The notes below the pieces were generated by a model. That model did not search any database and had not been told where the DNA came from. It saw nothing but the letters and a program-made list of their open reading frames with translations. Below, piece after piece: positions 36,201 to 47,206 of a stretch of DNA of 64,000 nucleotides. This stretch comes from Monosporascus cannonballus (Eukaryota; Ascomycota; Sordariomycetes; Xylariales): contig QJNS01000262.1 in NCBI GenBank assembly GCA_004154925.1, positions 43,520 to 107,519 of the forward strand, read 5' to 3'. The translations under genes and the position numbers were made by a program. Position 1 is the first letter of the stretch; every line of letters starts with the position of its first letter.

Positions 36201-36995
36201 TGGTCAAATATTTTTAAATTAAGTTTTTTCGTATTTGCGGATATTAAAATAAAAATAAAATATGGAATTATTAATATAAAAATTCGTTATTTTTTTATTA
36301 ACTTAATTAATAATATAACCTGAATAATAATTAAATTAATTATTAAAAAAAGGCTTAAATAATTAAAGATTTTCCGAAGTTTATTTTAATAACGAAAAAA
36401 ATATTAAGTTTTCCAAAAACCAGATTATATATTATATCGATTTATTTTTTTTCCGTAAAATATGGCCTTATTTATTAAACATAACGTTTAATATAAGGCG
36501 AACAAATTAATAACGCAAAATTTCCGTAAAGTTATTAGTCATATATATAACGTTAATATATGAGTTAGTTATGTTTATATCGGCAAAAAACCAATAAAAG
36601 TATTAAATAAAAATAAATATTTTATTTTGGAAAATCAAATATTCGAAAATTTAAGATATTTATCTTAGATTTTTAAATATATTACCCGTATTTGGCTAAT
36701 TAAAAAAAATATATTTCGAAATTTATTACGGACGATCTTAAGCCGTATATATTATTATTTTAGCTTATAAAATTATATTATTATAATGTTAATCTAAAGG
36801 AAATAAAAGGTTATAATATATATTAATCGGGATTTTAAGTTATATTTTTATTATAATAATTTTTATTTTATATTAATTAAAATTATTATTACATTAGGAA
36901 ATAAAGATTTTAATTTTGCATTAAATTATATAAGTTAAAATGTTAAAAGTTTCGTAATTAATATATATTGCCAAAGTTAATAATAATAATTTTTG
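27234..36995. other. AT-rich, RIP-mutated sequence, not classified
   Basis: Nearly 10 kb of strongly mutated sequence. The few open frames (for example 28978-29166 and 33882-34259, both +) are short, AT-driven and match no family I can name. Short A/T-rich tandem units occur at about 33385-33475. The CpG-retained, CpA-depleted composition indicates that it too was repetitive when RIP acted. It probably contains one or more further transposons whose coding sense is lost to my eye. Confidence 0.6.
30978..31140. repeat. diverged tandem duplication, unit about 84-90 bp
   Basis: Two blocks starting CTGGTT at 30978 and 31068 share the order CTGGTT ... TATTTTTT ... ATTA(T/C)CCG ... TATTT(T/C)TTAAGGGCA(G/A)ATTATTTTT. 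The second copy differs mainly by transitions and small gaps. In a transposon this could be an internal duplication or part of a coding repeat. Confidence 0.5.
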
Positions 36996-37045
36996 CGAAT
37001 TTATATAGGAGCACACCAAACGGAACGAAAAAATTACAACTTGCT

Positions 37046-37211
37046 ATCAGGCCCTATTTTGGAGGTTTTATTATTTTTGTGGGTATTATTCTTAAAGGAG
37101 TTTAGCTGATATATTGGACCCCTGACAGATACTTCTTGATCAAAAGCTATAGCTGTGGCTACGACTGCTGCGCCGCAGGCGCAGCCACAACCTCCAAAAT
37201 GGGGTCCTGAT
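37046..37211. repeat. inverted-repeat element with internal GC-rich hairpin at the block edge
   Basis: Arms of 22-23 bp (ATCAGGCCCTATTTTGGAGG from 37046, and its inverted copy AACCTCCAAAATGGGGTCCT from 37189) frame 120 bp. They differ by one gap and one C/T. Inside is a strong hairpin, GCTGCGCC-GCA-GGCGCAGC at 37167-37185, extended outward by GTGGCT/AGCCAC. It lies only 50 bp outside the AT-rich block. It could be a MITE, a solo end of a DNA transposon or a structured boundary element. Confidence 0.55.
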
Positions 37212-38133
37212 CACGATGAGGCAAGCAGTTCATCAGCACTTGCGACGCTTACGCTGGGTGCTGTTGAGTCAATAATGCCCTAAGCGGTTCAAAAGTATCT
37301 CTTTAAACAAGGCCTGGTTTCGACCTAAGCAGCATATACGCCCTGTCGGCGAATACTTCAATGTTATTTCCCAACTCATACTTCGCAGATCGTGATGATA
37401 TGGCATCGTGTCCTGCGGCTCCGACGAGACCCAGTGTTATAATGGTGTCTAAACCTTTTCAGAAAGGATCAACGGAACGCTACATATAGCGATCCATAAA
37501 GTATCTGTGCGACCCTACGACCGGCATGACCACAGACACTATTGTGCCTTAGGTCAGAAGTAATGGCTGAGAATAGGGCTAGTTGAGGTTACGGTTGGGG
37601 ATTCCAGAGTAAAGAGGGAAAGGGGGAAGTCATGGCGAGAATTTCTCTGGTTCGATGGACGATAATGTGCTACTACCTAGACACTGTGGTGACTATGTAA
37701 AAGCAATCCATTCCTCTTTCTGAAGGCCCTTCCGGTTGATCGTTTTACGATCTTTTGGAAGTTCCTAAAGCATGTCACTGGCAACGACCATCCCATGCAA
37801 CCAGGGGTTCCAAGGTGTGAGTTACATAATCCCCCTTTACAACCGAGTAGATAAATAAACCACAGAAAGAGAAGACGCCCTTGCATCCTTAACTAGAATG
37901 GAAGTATGCCAATTAATTTGCTCGCTGGGTTGCAAGTTACCAAGGAAAGCATCCAGAGATTGTAGGTTGAATAAGCTCCGCTAGAACGGCCTCCGTGGAT
38001 CAGTGTCAGCGCTAAAAAAATTGTTATCCTAAGTCTGAATCAAGACAGAGAAAGATAATTGATCATGCGAGATGGCATGCGCAGCGCATGAGACGGACGT
38101 GGCTAAAGATCTGGTCATCTCGGCAGCTCCACC
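37212..38133. other. intergenic, no gene seen
   Basis: Ordinary base composition returns immediately after the AT-rich block. The only open frames are short and unconvincing (for example 37886-37677, -). Confidence 0.5.
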
Positions 38134-39036
38134 TCAGCGCAAATGCGTCCGTAGCATATTTGGGGCAATCCACCATGCTCTAGGGAACCCCATCCCCCAT
38201 TGCGCCATGAGGTTTCCCAGCTCTGCCTTCTTTCCGGGAACCATATTGACGAAAATTCGATCGCCTCCGCGCATGCTGGGCTCGGAGTGTATAGCCCCCC
38301 TATCAGGGCCGATTCGGAAGAAGGAGCATTCTCCCGGCACTGTTTGGACTGTTCCCAAGCGCGAAAGCTCATTCACAAGCTCGGCCCTGACGGCCTCCGC
38401 AGTAGCAGCGCAACCGATGCAGCGGATCGAAGTACATGGGTGATCTGTGGCCAGGGCCTTCTTGGTGGAGCGCTGGATATCGCAGGCAACAGGCTGGTGC
38501 TCCCCAGGAATGAACATTGTCGACGGACCTAGCAAGGTAGCGCACAACTTCTAATCTGTCTGTAAGTTCAGAAGTCGAGTTGCCCTGCTCGTCTCGGTCG
38601 ACCGCGCGCCGAGACGACCGCTCCCTAAGCTAAAGAACATGTCGTCGGTGTGCCACCTAGGCTTATCAAACTCGGAGGTGGCCTTCGTCGCGCGGATCGT
38701 CAACCAGTAATGGTCCAGCCCGTTCTTGGTGACAAGCTTGTTCGCAAAAATCAGGAACGGGAGTAGCAGAGGTAACAAGGAGCTAGATAATGCTGCGGAT
38801 GCCCACTCGTGCAGGTTCGCCGGCAGCTCGTCTTCTCCCCCAAGCAGCGGACCACAGTAACACCAGAAGGCGTCGCGCTTCACAGAAATATCCACCTCTG
38901 GTTCTTGATAAGACGACGAACTCCGGTAGTTTAGGAAAGCAAAGCCGGAGTCCTCGTCGATAACGCGACCCATTCTGAAGAGCGAGTGCCGCGGGACGCA
39001 GCCCTTGACCACCTCAGACGGCCTCCGTAAAGTCAT
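38134..39036 (-). pseudogene. conserved-looking protein interrupted by one in-frame stop
   Basis: An ATG at 39034-39036 opens a frame of 161 codons (motifs FAFLNYRSSSSYQEPEVDIS and RWHTDDMFFSLGSGRLGA) that ends at TAG 38551-38553. The very same frame then continues 138 more codons without a stop to TGA 38134-38136, with coherent protein-like sequence (LLGPSTMFIPGE, GAIHSEPSMRGGDRIFVNMV). Read through, it would be 300 residues long. There is no GT donor that could remove the TAG as part of an intron. The pattern WHTD ... HSEP ... DRIF is found in fungal proteins of unknown function; I cannot assign an activity. TAG can arise from CAG or TGG by one C-to-T or G-to-A step. A real 161-aa truncated protein is possible. 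Confidence 0.6.
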
Positions 39037-39538
39037 CTAGTGCTGCTTTATTGTAGCCGCTCATAGATAGCTCCGATGTAGACAATCCTGAACACAAGCC
39101 GAAGTCTGTGAGTAGAGTCGGCAGTCTGCGAGACACTTGCTGTATGGTAAGGATGCAAACTGGCCTGCAGAGCAGGAGACTCTAGGCCCCAGGCTCCCGA
39201 ATAACTTGGGCGCTGGGTCTCAGTCTACCTCAACCCCACACTCTCCTAACCAAACTGGACAAGTTAAGAAGTACCGTCACAGACGTGGCAATGCACACGT
39301 GACCATCGGACTTCTAACCCAGGAGATACAGGAAACTACCTCCCTTGATTTCTACTTTGATCCTTGCCATCGTGTCAGTGGTTGTGTCAACGCTTCAAGC
39401 CGGAGATGCTCTCTTGTTTTAAACAATAGGTTATCACTAAGGGATCTGAAACTTTGGGAAAGGTGCAGCCTGAAGGAACAGGAACTTAGTACTCGCAGTT
39501 GAGGTTGCGTGAATGTGAGTTTAGGGCAACTGTCGGGG

Positions 39539-39553
39539 GCCCCGACTCGGGGC
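39539..39553. repeat. GC-rich hairpin
   Basis: GCCCCG-ACT-CGGGGC is a perfect 6-bp stem with a 3-base loop in otherwise moderate-GC DNA. No T-run follows it. Confidence 0.6.
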
Positions 39554-39600
39554 ACCCCTCGCTATACCTTTCGAAACGGGTCATGGAGGCTTTCACATGA

Positions 39601-39652
39601 ATATATGGTTAGGGATTGGATCCTTTCGGGAACCATATATGAGAAAGGATCC
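39601..39652. repeat. two interlocked perfect inverted repeats
   Basis: ATATATGGTT (39601-39610) is perfectly complementary to AACCATATAT (39631-39640), and GGATCCTTT (39618-39626) to AAAGGATCC (39644-39652). The arms interleave in the order A-B-A'-B', so both stems could form together only as a pseudoknot. The function is unknown. Confidence 0.6.
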
Positions 39653-41905
39653 TGAGACGGATTGAATGAGTCTAGGAGTGAATGAGTGTATTTAAGCTAT
39701 CGTAAAGGCCTGGGGTTCCAAGCCTTCTCATATAGACATATCACCACATTCCAGAGCCTTCCACGCATGCAACCACGAACTCGTGTCAATAGCATCACAG
39801 TCCCTGCGAAGGGCGAGTGGTACGTCGAGAGTAGTAGTACGAAAGCAAATATGATTGTCAGTTACAGCACAAGGCGATGCCATAACAAAGTAAACTGAGG
39901 TGGGAGAGCCCTTGACTGTCCTTCTATATGCTATGGCTAGCATGTAAACGGTTTCGTAACGGTTTCCTCATATTGGTTAGAAGTATCGCTGGGGTAAGAC
40001 TGCATAGGCTTCCTCCCTAAAGGTGTTTCCCATTGACTAAGCCCACTGTCAAGTATGCAAGTGATGTAAGGTAATGGATATGGCACAGCTTCGCAATGGC
40101 TGGTTGAGTCTATCGCAAAAATAAGACAGCATGGCCGGCCGATTGGCTCCTTGGTGATATCCTCGCTGAATGTTTTTAAGACAGATCTCTTCAGCTATAG
40201 CATTTCCTAGGGCTGTACGGTTTATAAGGCATCTAGTTTTAGTACACCTATTTAAATATTAAAAGTGTTGAGGAGGATGGAGACCTGAAGTTAATTCTTT
40301 CCCTGCGGTTCAATGCACCCCTAATTGACCACCGACTAAGTTAATAATAGCGAGAGTCTGGTAGCCAACCGTACATGGAAGGGAGATTCAGGATATATGA
40401 AGCAAACATATATCGGGGAAAGTCTAGAACCCCTTTAGCATAAGTCAATCAAAGAAACCCTTACAGTCTTAAAATAGGGGTGCTACAGTAAGGATGCCAT
40501 ACTCAGATTCAAACCTGTTAAGCCATTAATTAGATAGAAACTGTAGTGGCAACAGGTATTCTGCGCAACAATCTTGAGTGATATGCGCACTTCATTCGGA
40601 CCAGAGCCAGGACACGAGACAGAGAAAGAGAACTGGTTTCAGATGCAGGTTTTCTAACCCATTCCATATCTTAATATAGGCAACTCGCGTTCTTGTCATA
40701 TTCGTAATAGTAGCTTTCATGGGGCTGGATTACATCCCAAAACTAATAGTCATGTCGCCCTATTGTCTCCAGAGCGGTAATCGATGCTGACCTAAACAAA
40801 ACTGGGCGACGCAAAGAGTTCGCTTGCCTCCCCCACGTTTCCCCCCCTCACTTTATACCTGTCAGTTCTAGGCTCGCCATTCTACCAGACCCCATTAGGG
40901 TCACGTGTGCTCGGACTGTCAGGAGTCTTGTTGCGTCTACCATCGAACATACATTATTAAGCAATTCGCATAAAGCGTCGAGATCCTGTTCCCTCGCCAG
41001 AAACGCCATGGCGACGCCTAGACTTCGGTCCTATTGACAAATTTCAACGAGAGAACGTGCGTCACTGATGATTGATCTCGGATCATGCTGTTTAAGGCAA
41101 TCTGAGCGGCCCAGCAGATTAATGTGGCTCGATAAGTGTCAACCATTAATCACTATAAAGCGAAAGAGTACTAGGTAAGTTTCTCTAGCACATTCAATAC
41201 CTCTATACAAACAGAGCCTTATTTATATAGCCCGCAACGAAAATACTGAGCAACATTGACAAACAATTCGTAGGTGCGTCGCTGCTCCTCCTTAGTTGTC
41301 TAGACATTGTACGTCATCGTGTCCAGCATGCTACTTCCAGGGGGTTGGTGTCTCATATTAACTAAACAGTGTCTCAATGCCAGATAGCTCAAGTGGTCCT
41401 TCGCTTTATTCGTCTGCCCAGAACATTGACGCCGGGGATCAAACATGGTGGGGAAACCTTAGATAATGCAATGTCGTGTGGCATTAACCCCCCCACCCTC
41501 CGCAACCCTAATTACGGTCCCAGCCCAGTCTTAGGGAATTCTGTAACATATATAGGTTCTAGCTCATAACCACCTGCCAATTAACACGCAACCAAAGCAA
41601 TCTCTTCAATATCGTCGGAATTGATTTTCAGGGAGGCTTCTATGGAGAGAGGGCTAACCCCGTAGTAGCTTGCCCCGGTCTCTTCTTTCACATTCCCAAG
41701 TTTGCACGAGCAGCCTCACCACATCAAAGCCGTTGAACAGAAAAGTAACAATAGCAGACTGAAAAGAAAGATCATTGTTTCAAGTTCTACTGCTCTATAT
41801 AAGGTGTACACAGGCACCACTTACGGACCAATGCTGTAAAAGAACTTGGTACGAAATCATTGGACATAGATGCAAGTAGCCCCTTGATGCAGACACACAA
41901 CTACA

Positions 41906-42409
41906 ATGACCACCCCATCGACATCCCGAACTAGTAAAACTGCACCCGGAGCCCCCAAGTCCATGGGCGACCTCAGGGCCCGCTTCGGCCTCAAGGATAA
42001 TTCCGATGCTGAAGCCCTGTTACAGGCGTGGCCTATCAAAGAGGCTTTCCACTACTACCTGAACAGATGTCTATCGAACCAACACAACGTGGCCGGAGAG
42101 TTGCCAGAATGGCAAGAAGTGGATCAGTATCTCCTGGATATGCGAATGATGTCGCGTGCCAAGCGGAGGGACAGATCCTTGAAGGAGCTCGTCGAAGAGG
42201 AATGCTTTAGTGCCCCCTATCAGCTTATGCCACACGTAGCACTCTTTGTTCTACGAGCTGAGGGCTTCCTCCAGAGCGACGAAGGCACTAGATTCGACAT
42301 TGCGAGCCAGATGTATGACACAGAGCAGGACAAAGAGTTCGATCGCCGCTGGAGGAGCATGGACCTGCTCTGCTTCCTTGTGGGCCGTCACTGTCCAAAT
42401 CCAACCTGA
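41906..42409 (+). CDS. hypothetical protein, 167 aa
   Basis: A single-exon frame from ATG 41906 to TGA 42407-42409. I do not recognise the family. The first 20 residues are Ser/Thr/Pro-rich (MTTPSTSRTSKTAPG...). The rest is a charged, helix-rich, soluble protein (ARFGLKDNSDAEALLQAW, PEWQEVDQYLLDM, RRDRSLKELVEEE, FVLRAEGFLQSDEGTRF). There is no signal peptide, membrane segment or known motif. GC-rich third positions and the absence of damage suggest a real gene, in contrast to its broken neighbours on both sides (38.1-39.0 and 43.1-43.7 kb). A secreted or effector role is not supported because no signal peptide is seen. Confidence 0.6.
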   Translation: MTTPSTSRTSKTAPGAPKSMGDLRARFGLKDNSDAEALLQAWPIKEAFHYYLNRCLSNQHNVAGELPEWQEVDQYLLDMRMMSRAKRRDRSLKELVEEECFSAPYQLMPHVALFVLRAEGFLQSDEGTRFDIASQMYDTEQDKEFDRRWRSMDLLCFLVGRHCPNPT

Positions 42410-43106
42410 AGATATCGCATTCACTTAGCCCTAGGGTGATGACATGTTGGCTGAGCTACCCACACATTGTCTGGAAGACCTCACGATATAGGCCACTGTC
42501 ACAGAATTGGTAGTTCGTAGCCGAAGCATCGTGAAACTAGGCACCCAATCTTCAAGCCAACTCTAGGAACTTGACCGAAAGTTGTATGTTAGACAGCGGC
42601 CTAACCAGCCAACGAACCATGAACGACGCCCAACACCGAACCATAGTTACTCTTGATACATCTAGAAACAACGCAAGTTAACTCCACTACTAAATAGTCA
42701 CATAAGAGAAATCCCCCCATACCTGTCCCCGGTGGCTTAACTAGTTTCCATATAAGTACCTGTTTGTCGTCAAATGCTACCGTCAATAAACCCACTTATT
42801 ACAACACATCAAGGTCACAAAGACGTATCCCTGGCTGGTATTTTACTACCAACCCTAGCTGCCATTTTTCGAACATGGCCACTCCAAATCACCAAGGGTA
42901 ACCGATTCCAAAGTAGTGGGTTGAAAGATGCTGGGATACCTGGGGGGCCTCCGCAGCCTTTAAGGTTTGACACTTAGGAGCGTGGCTTCGGCTCACTAAA
43001 CGGGGTGGGCGGATGGCTAATGCGTTCTGGCGTGACTAATTGGAGAAGGCTCATAGTCAAATGAGGACCGCTCGGTATGAACTTAGATGCCCGAACTCTC
43101 TTTTCT
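42410..43106. other. intergenic, no gene seen
   Basis: No supported coding sequence or repeat. Short open frames on both strands are of random type. Confidence 0.45.
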
Positions 43107-43660
43107 ATGGCTTCCGACGAAACGGCTAGTTATCTAGGCGTTGGAGATACCTAGGACGGCCACCAGGACACATCTGACGAGGACAACGCACGTACAGCAC
43201 GAGTACGGAAACTCATCAGAACGCAGCCCATGGCCTGGGACGAGATGGTCGTGCGTGCATTCCCTGCCGATATCAATTAGACGCAAAACTGGCTTCTCTT
43301 CTCGAACACCCCTTAGAGGAGCAGTCCCCGCCTCGCAAGACTGATGTTCCTAGGGCATTATCTGATGTGACCTATCGACTTCGCGCTTTGGCCTGACTTC
43401 GGGGAGCTTAACAGCCGTCGCAGAAGGCTCGCCAGAAACGAGGCACCCAGGATGTTCGTGGGGAATCGATAGCTGATTGCGGAGTTGTAGACCACGGTTG
43501 GAGGAATAAGTGTCGTACTGTATCTTCAAAGATTTCAGCCTCACCTGACCCGTCATGAACTTAAATTGAATTAGCTCCTCGTCTGCCCAGTGGGAAACCA
43601 GCGGATCTAGAGAAGCTGGAGCTATGAGAGCTAATATATTTTGAGATGCCACACAGTATC
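43107..43660 (+). pseudogene. decayed gene of unknown function
   Basis: An ATG at 43107 starts a protein-like frame (MASDETASYLGVGDT, then TAG, then DGHQDTSDEDNARTARVRKL and AWDEMVVRAFPADI, then TAG at about 43278). Protein-like sequence then resumes in the next frame: KLASLLEHPLEEQSPPRKTD, VPRALSDVTYRLRALA, TGA, LRGA, TAA, QPSQKARQKRGTQDVRGES and so on to about 43660. The stops could come from CAG, CGA and CAA by C-to-T change, and one shift of frame near 43275 is needed. The acidic segment and the basic repeats suggest a soluble, possibly nuclear protein, but I recognise no family. An alternative is a real multi-exon gene whose introns I cannot place. Confidence 0.4.
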
Positions 43661-46600
43661 GAATGACTCAAGTCAGGGGTATGGACAAGGGAGCGGCTTG
43701 TTCAAATTGACACCCTTGTCGGTTACACAAGCGTCCAAAGATTCATTCCTGGTTTGTGAGCAATGAGCAACTACTCCTTCGTCCAACACGACGGTTGGAA
43801 AATGCAACTCGCTGCTGAGTGACAGTTGAGTTGGTCATTCATATATATTCTGCGCTTAGTAGTATGTGTTTGGTAATTCAATCAATCGAGCGGATGATAA
43901 GAAGTCTTATCCGTCACTCCTCGGCTATTGTTTCGATATCCTGACCTTAATTACTTCGAACCTCTTTGTAAAACCACGTGGACGAGCGGGAAATAGAAAA
44001 TGCCAAGGGCAATAAGAGTGGCGGTTCCCGAGGTCATTAGCCGGGATTCGTCCATGCCATCATCACCATCAGGGCAGAGGTTGGTTATCAGCTATTGTTA
44101 TTACTTGAATATTTTCCATAAGCCTCTCTGCTTTGCATGAATATGGATTCTGCATGTTCCGAACTTGTCGCTTCGAATACCCGGTCTCGACTCTGCAAAC
44201 GGAGGCAGAACCTGGGAAGGCATTGTATCCGCTGCCGCTTCGAGGTGTGACGGGAATACAAACGTGGGATAATTAGGCCTTGTGAATGGGGAACCGATCG
44301 ACATGGGTCGATTGTGTTAGGTGGCCGGCCTGGTGGTGTGGACTGCGTGGGTGGCTGGATTGCTGGGGGTAGGAATCTGAAACACAAGAAAATGCGATAC
44401 GTCTAATAAGAGGTGTAGAGAATGTTAGTTATTGGAAAATGTCGGACTGAGTATCATAAGGTCGCATATACTAAGCTAAGAAGTAGATAGGCGGTAAAGA
44501 CTATGCGCCTCCTTTGCTGTTAATTTTGGCTACACCTGCGAGACTGACTCGAGGAATCTGAGGGGGCTTGACCCGAGTGTAAAAGGGTTTCCTAAACCGT
44601 TGTGAACCTCGAATGGAGATGAAGATGGTGGAGAATTCGTCGCGCACGCCGGAGCGAACCGCAGCGCCGGCACAAATTTGACGCAGGTGAGGGGAACGGA
44701 GGGGCGACGGATGTATGATGACCAGCAGCGCGCATACGATAGTGCATACATATACTCCGCATTGCGGGTCTCAGACGATGCCAGATATTATAGGATCCTC
44801 CGGCGATTTACACAGTGGCTTCGACATGTTCTAGCCGCTTCGAGACGATTTAGAGTTGCGACTAAGAGATGCCTTTGATGTACACTGGATAGCAACGAGG
44901 AACAAGATGTGGAAGGCCTGCGAGAAAAAAGGGGAAGACGAATGCCAAAATCAGTCCGTCAGCATGCGGGATGAGAAACAAGGGATGGCTGGAGATATAT
45001 CCCCAGATGGTCAAAGCGGCACCTCAATTAGTGACCGATCATTTTCTCTAACCGTATGGCAAGGTATATCGAGCCATGGCTGATTAATCAATGATACTAA
45101 GCGGTTGCCGCACGTTGCGGGCTAAACAAAAGCAAAGAAGCTGAATTACGAGTCGGCTCGATTGCATACGAGGCTTCTGTCAACTCATTGTGAATAGTCG
45201 CCTTTGATTCTGAGAACTGCGACCAATGAAGGACAATACAGACAGCTAACGCCGCATGAGAGGGTGTCATAGCTAGGGGTTTTATTAGATAATTACCTGG
45301 AAATGCTAGTGGCATCCTTTCGCACCTTGCTCTCATACCCCTTTATAGAGGCGTGGGTATGGGGAGGTGTCTCGCTTAAGAGATACCGAAGCGAGTCGTC
45401 TATAGGCTGTTGTGGACGATCAGCCTGCGTGCATCCACGTATAGGTAGCATTGCTCGGTTTGCTTCCCTCTTGCAGATAGCGTCTCCGCGGTTGCTTCAA
45501 AGCTGTGACGGGTCGTGTTCGGTGACTGGGCCTAGTATAGCATTCACATATTCTGTCCTCGTACCATCTTAGCCACTTACCCATCAAACTCAATTCAAAC
45601 GTTCTTATGTAATGTTAACTGCTGATGCTTTTCCGACGGCACCATTAGCTAAATTGCTTCCAGCGTTTGATCCGGCTTCAATGCTCTTCTTTTGTTATTT
45701 GCAACAGTTTGGGAACATTTCCCTTCTTGTCCAAGCCCCACCTAAACAATTTCTGCATACGTACACAAAGTAGCAACGTGTGATTTGGCTGTGCCTGGAA
45801 TGAATGTGGACCGGCCAAAAATTTGAGATTGCAGGTTGACGGGGATATTCACGCTAAAGGATATGTACCTGGTCAAGCGTGTGATCCGGTGGGTACCATG
45901 CATATGCAGCTGCATGGATAGACCCGTCTGTAGAGGGCCAAGAGGGCGTATCTACCTCAGTTCCCCCCACTACGGATACGAGAGAACAAAGTGCCCGGTA
46001 CATGATAGAGAGCGACTGGATATCGTTTCTAACGCCTTTCTTATCAAAACTCTGCGGATATTCCACACAAATCGGCTAGTATTCCTGCAGCTTCGGTAGT
46101 CTCTTCATACCAGGTACTTTGTTTTCTTATCTAGTTAGTGCCAATCGGCTCCCATCCCTTGTAGTGTGACGACCTAGGTCCAAACAACAACCTACAGAAA
46201 GGTGCATACGGCAGATTCCTACGTACATCATGTATTGAAACGTGCAATTACCAGTGATTGCAGCGCGCTTCAATTGTCTGCAGGCGTATACATATCTATC
46301 ACCTGCTGGTTATGGACAGCAGCTGCCACCGGTTGGGTATTCGTCAGTGACATCCGGCCTTGCGTACTTCGGAATGCCTCTCATTATTTTCCCCAGCTAC
46401 ACATGCATGGACTGACCTGTGTCATGATTAGCCACTCTCTAGCACTAAAGCTGCGTCCCCCCATTTTTAACGATCTCCTTCCCACCCCTTTTGTCCTTTC
46501 CAGAATATAGCTAGCTGCTGTCCAGCCTCCCTGGTCGACATAACCCCTTGACCACTCCCCACTAGGCTCCTCTCTTTGATCTGTGCGTCCGGGGCTTCTG

Positions 46601-47206
46601 GTCACTTTCATGTTACGTTGCTGGTTACTTATGGTAGTCTGTGAACTAACTGGTGGCTGAGAAACCCGTGGGGTGTACACGGAATCTACTTTCACAGCTC
46701 CTTGTCAGCCAGGAATCGGCGCACCTCTCCCTTCTCGAATCATATCGCCGTCGTACCCTTCTTCCCTCTTCCGCAAGGGCCTCTCCCTCCCGTTCTCTCT
46801 ATTCTCTTCTTCCCGTTCCGTTAGGAGATCCAACTTTCTTTCCTTCCTTTCCTTCCGACCGCTCCCACGGGAAACACTCCGAGTTGGCCTCTGCCTGTGT
46901 CCGTGCCGTGTCTTTCGCCCATCGCAAGACGGACTGAGCAGCCAAGGAGCCCTGCCACATCAAGCACTTGCGAGGTAGCTTGTTGGAAGTTCCATTTCGG
47001 CCACCTCTGACTGGAGGAAGAGTGCAGTTCATACTGGCTATCACCACATTTGGCTGGTATCCGTTCTTTTCTAAAACGAACCTGGTCCTTGGGGAGGCAG
47101 TTCTTCACGGCAGCTACATTTCTTGCTACCACTTCTTAATTCATCAGACTTGGAATCAACTGCTCTCATCGACCTTGGCGAATAAATCAAATTGAAAGCG
47201 ACGAAG
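43661..47206. other. gene-poor region and leader of the DENN gene
   Basis: No supported gene in 3.5 kb. From about 46680 to 46930 the plus strand is strongly pyrimidine-rich (CCTTCTTCCCTCTTCC and similar), as in the leader or promoter of a fungal gene, and the DENN-protein gene begins at 47207. The stretch 43661-46600 holds nothing I can name. Confidence 0.5.

Larger units (their letters stand above)
15480..36995. repeat. AT-rich, RIP-type mutated repeat block (heterochromatin-like)
   Basis: About 21.5 kb of very AT-rich sequence with TpA everywhere, CpA and TpG almost missing, and CpG still common (TCGAA, CCGTA and ACGTT words). For example, positions 36001-36060 contain neither CA nor TG but five CG. 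This is the mark of repeat-induced point mutation, which converts CpA to TpA on both strands of duplicated DNA in the sexual cycle of many Pezizomycotina. Coding remnants inside show tryptophan and glutamine codons turned into stops. The left edge is gradual (15240-15480); the right edge is abrupt near 36995. The block holds at least three recognisable transposon types, plus long parts I cannot classify. Such AT-rich blocks are normally methylated heterochromatin; whether this one is centromeric or simply a repeat island cannot be told here. Confidence 0.9.
39037..41905. other. gene-poor region, no gene seen
   Basis: Nearly 2.9 kb without a convincing gene. It contains two notable secondary-structure sites (39539-39553 and 39601-39652, listed separately). 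Local GC content is moderate and CA/TG are present, so it is not part of the RIP block. Confidence 0.5.

Noticed and set aside
15480..36995. Mitochondrial DNA inserted in the nucleus as an explanation for the AT-rich block
   Set aside because: Retained CpG with lost CpA, an LTR retrotransposon and DNA transposase remnants fit RIP-mutated nuclear repeats; no mitochondrial gene was recognised.
43350..43652. 100-codon minus-strand frame
   Set aside because: It starts at GTG and lies opposite the decayed plus-strand gene, whose reading is more protein-like; treated as a shadow.
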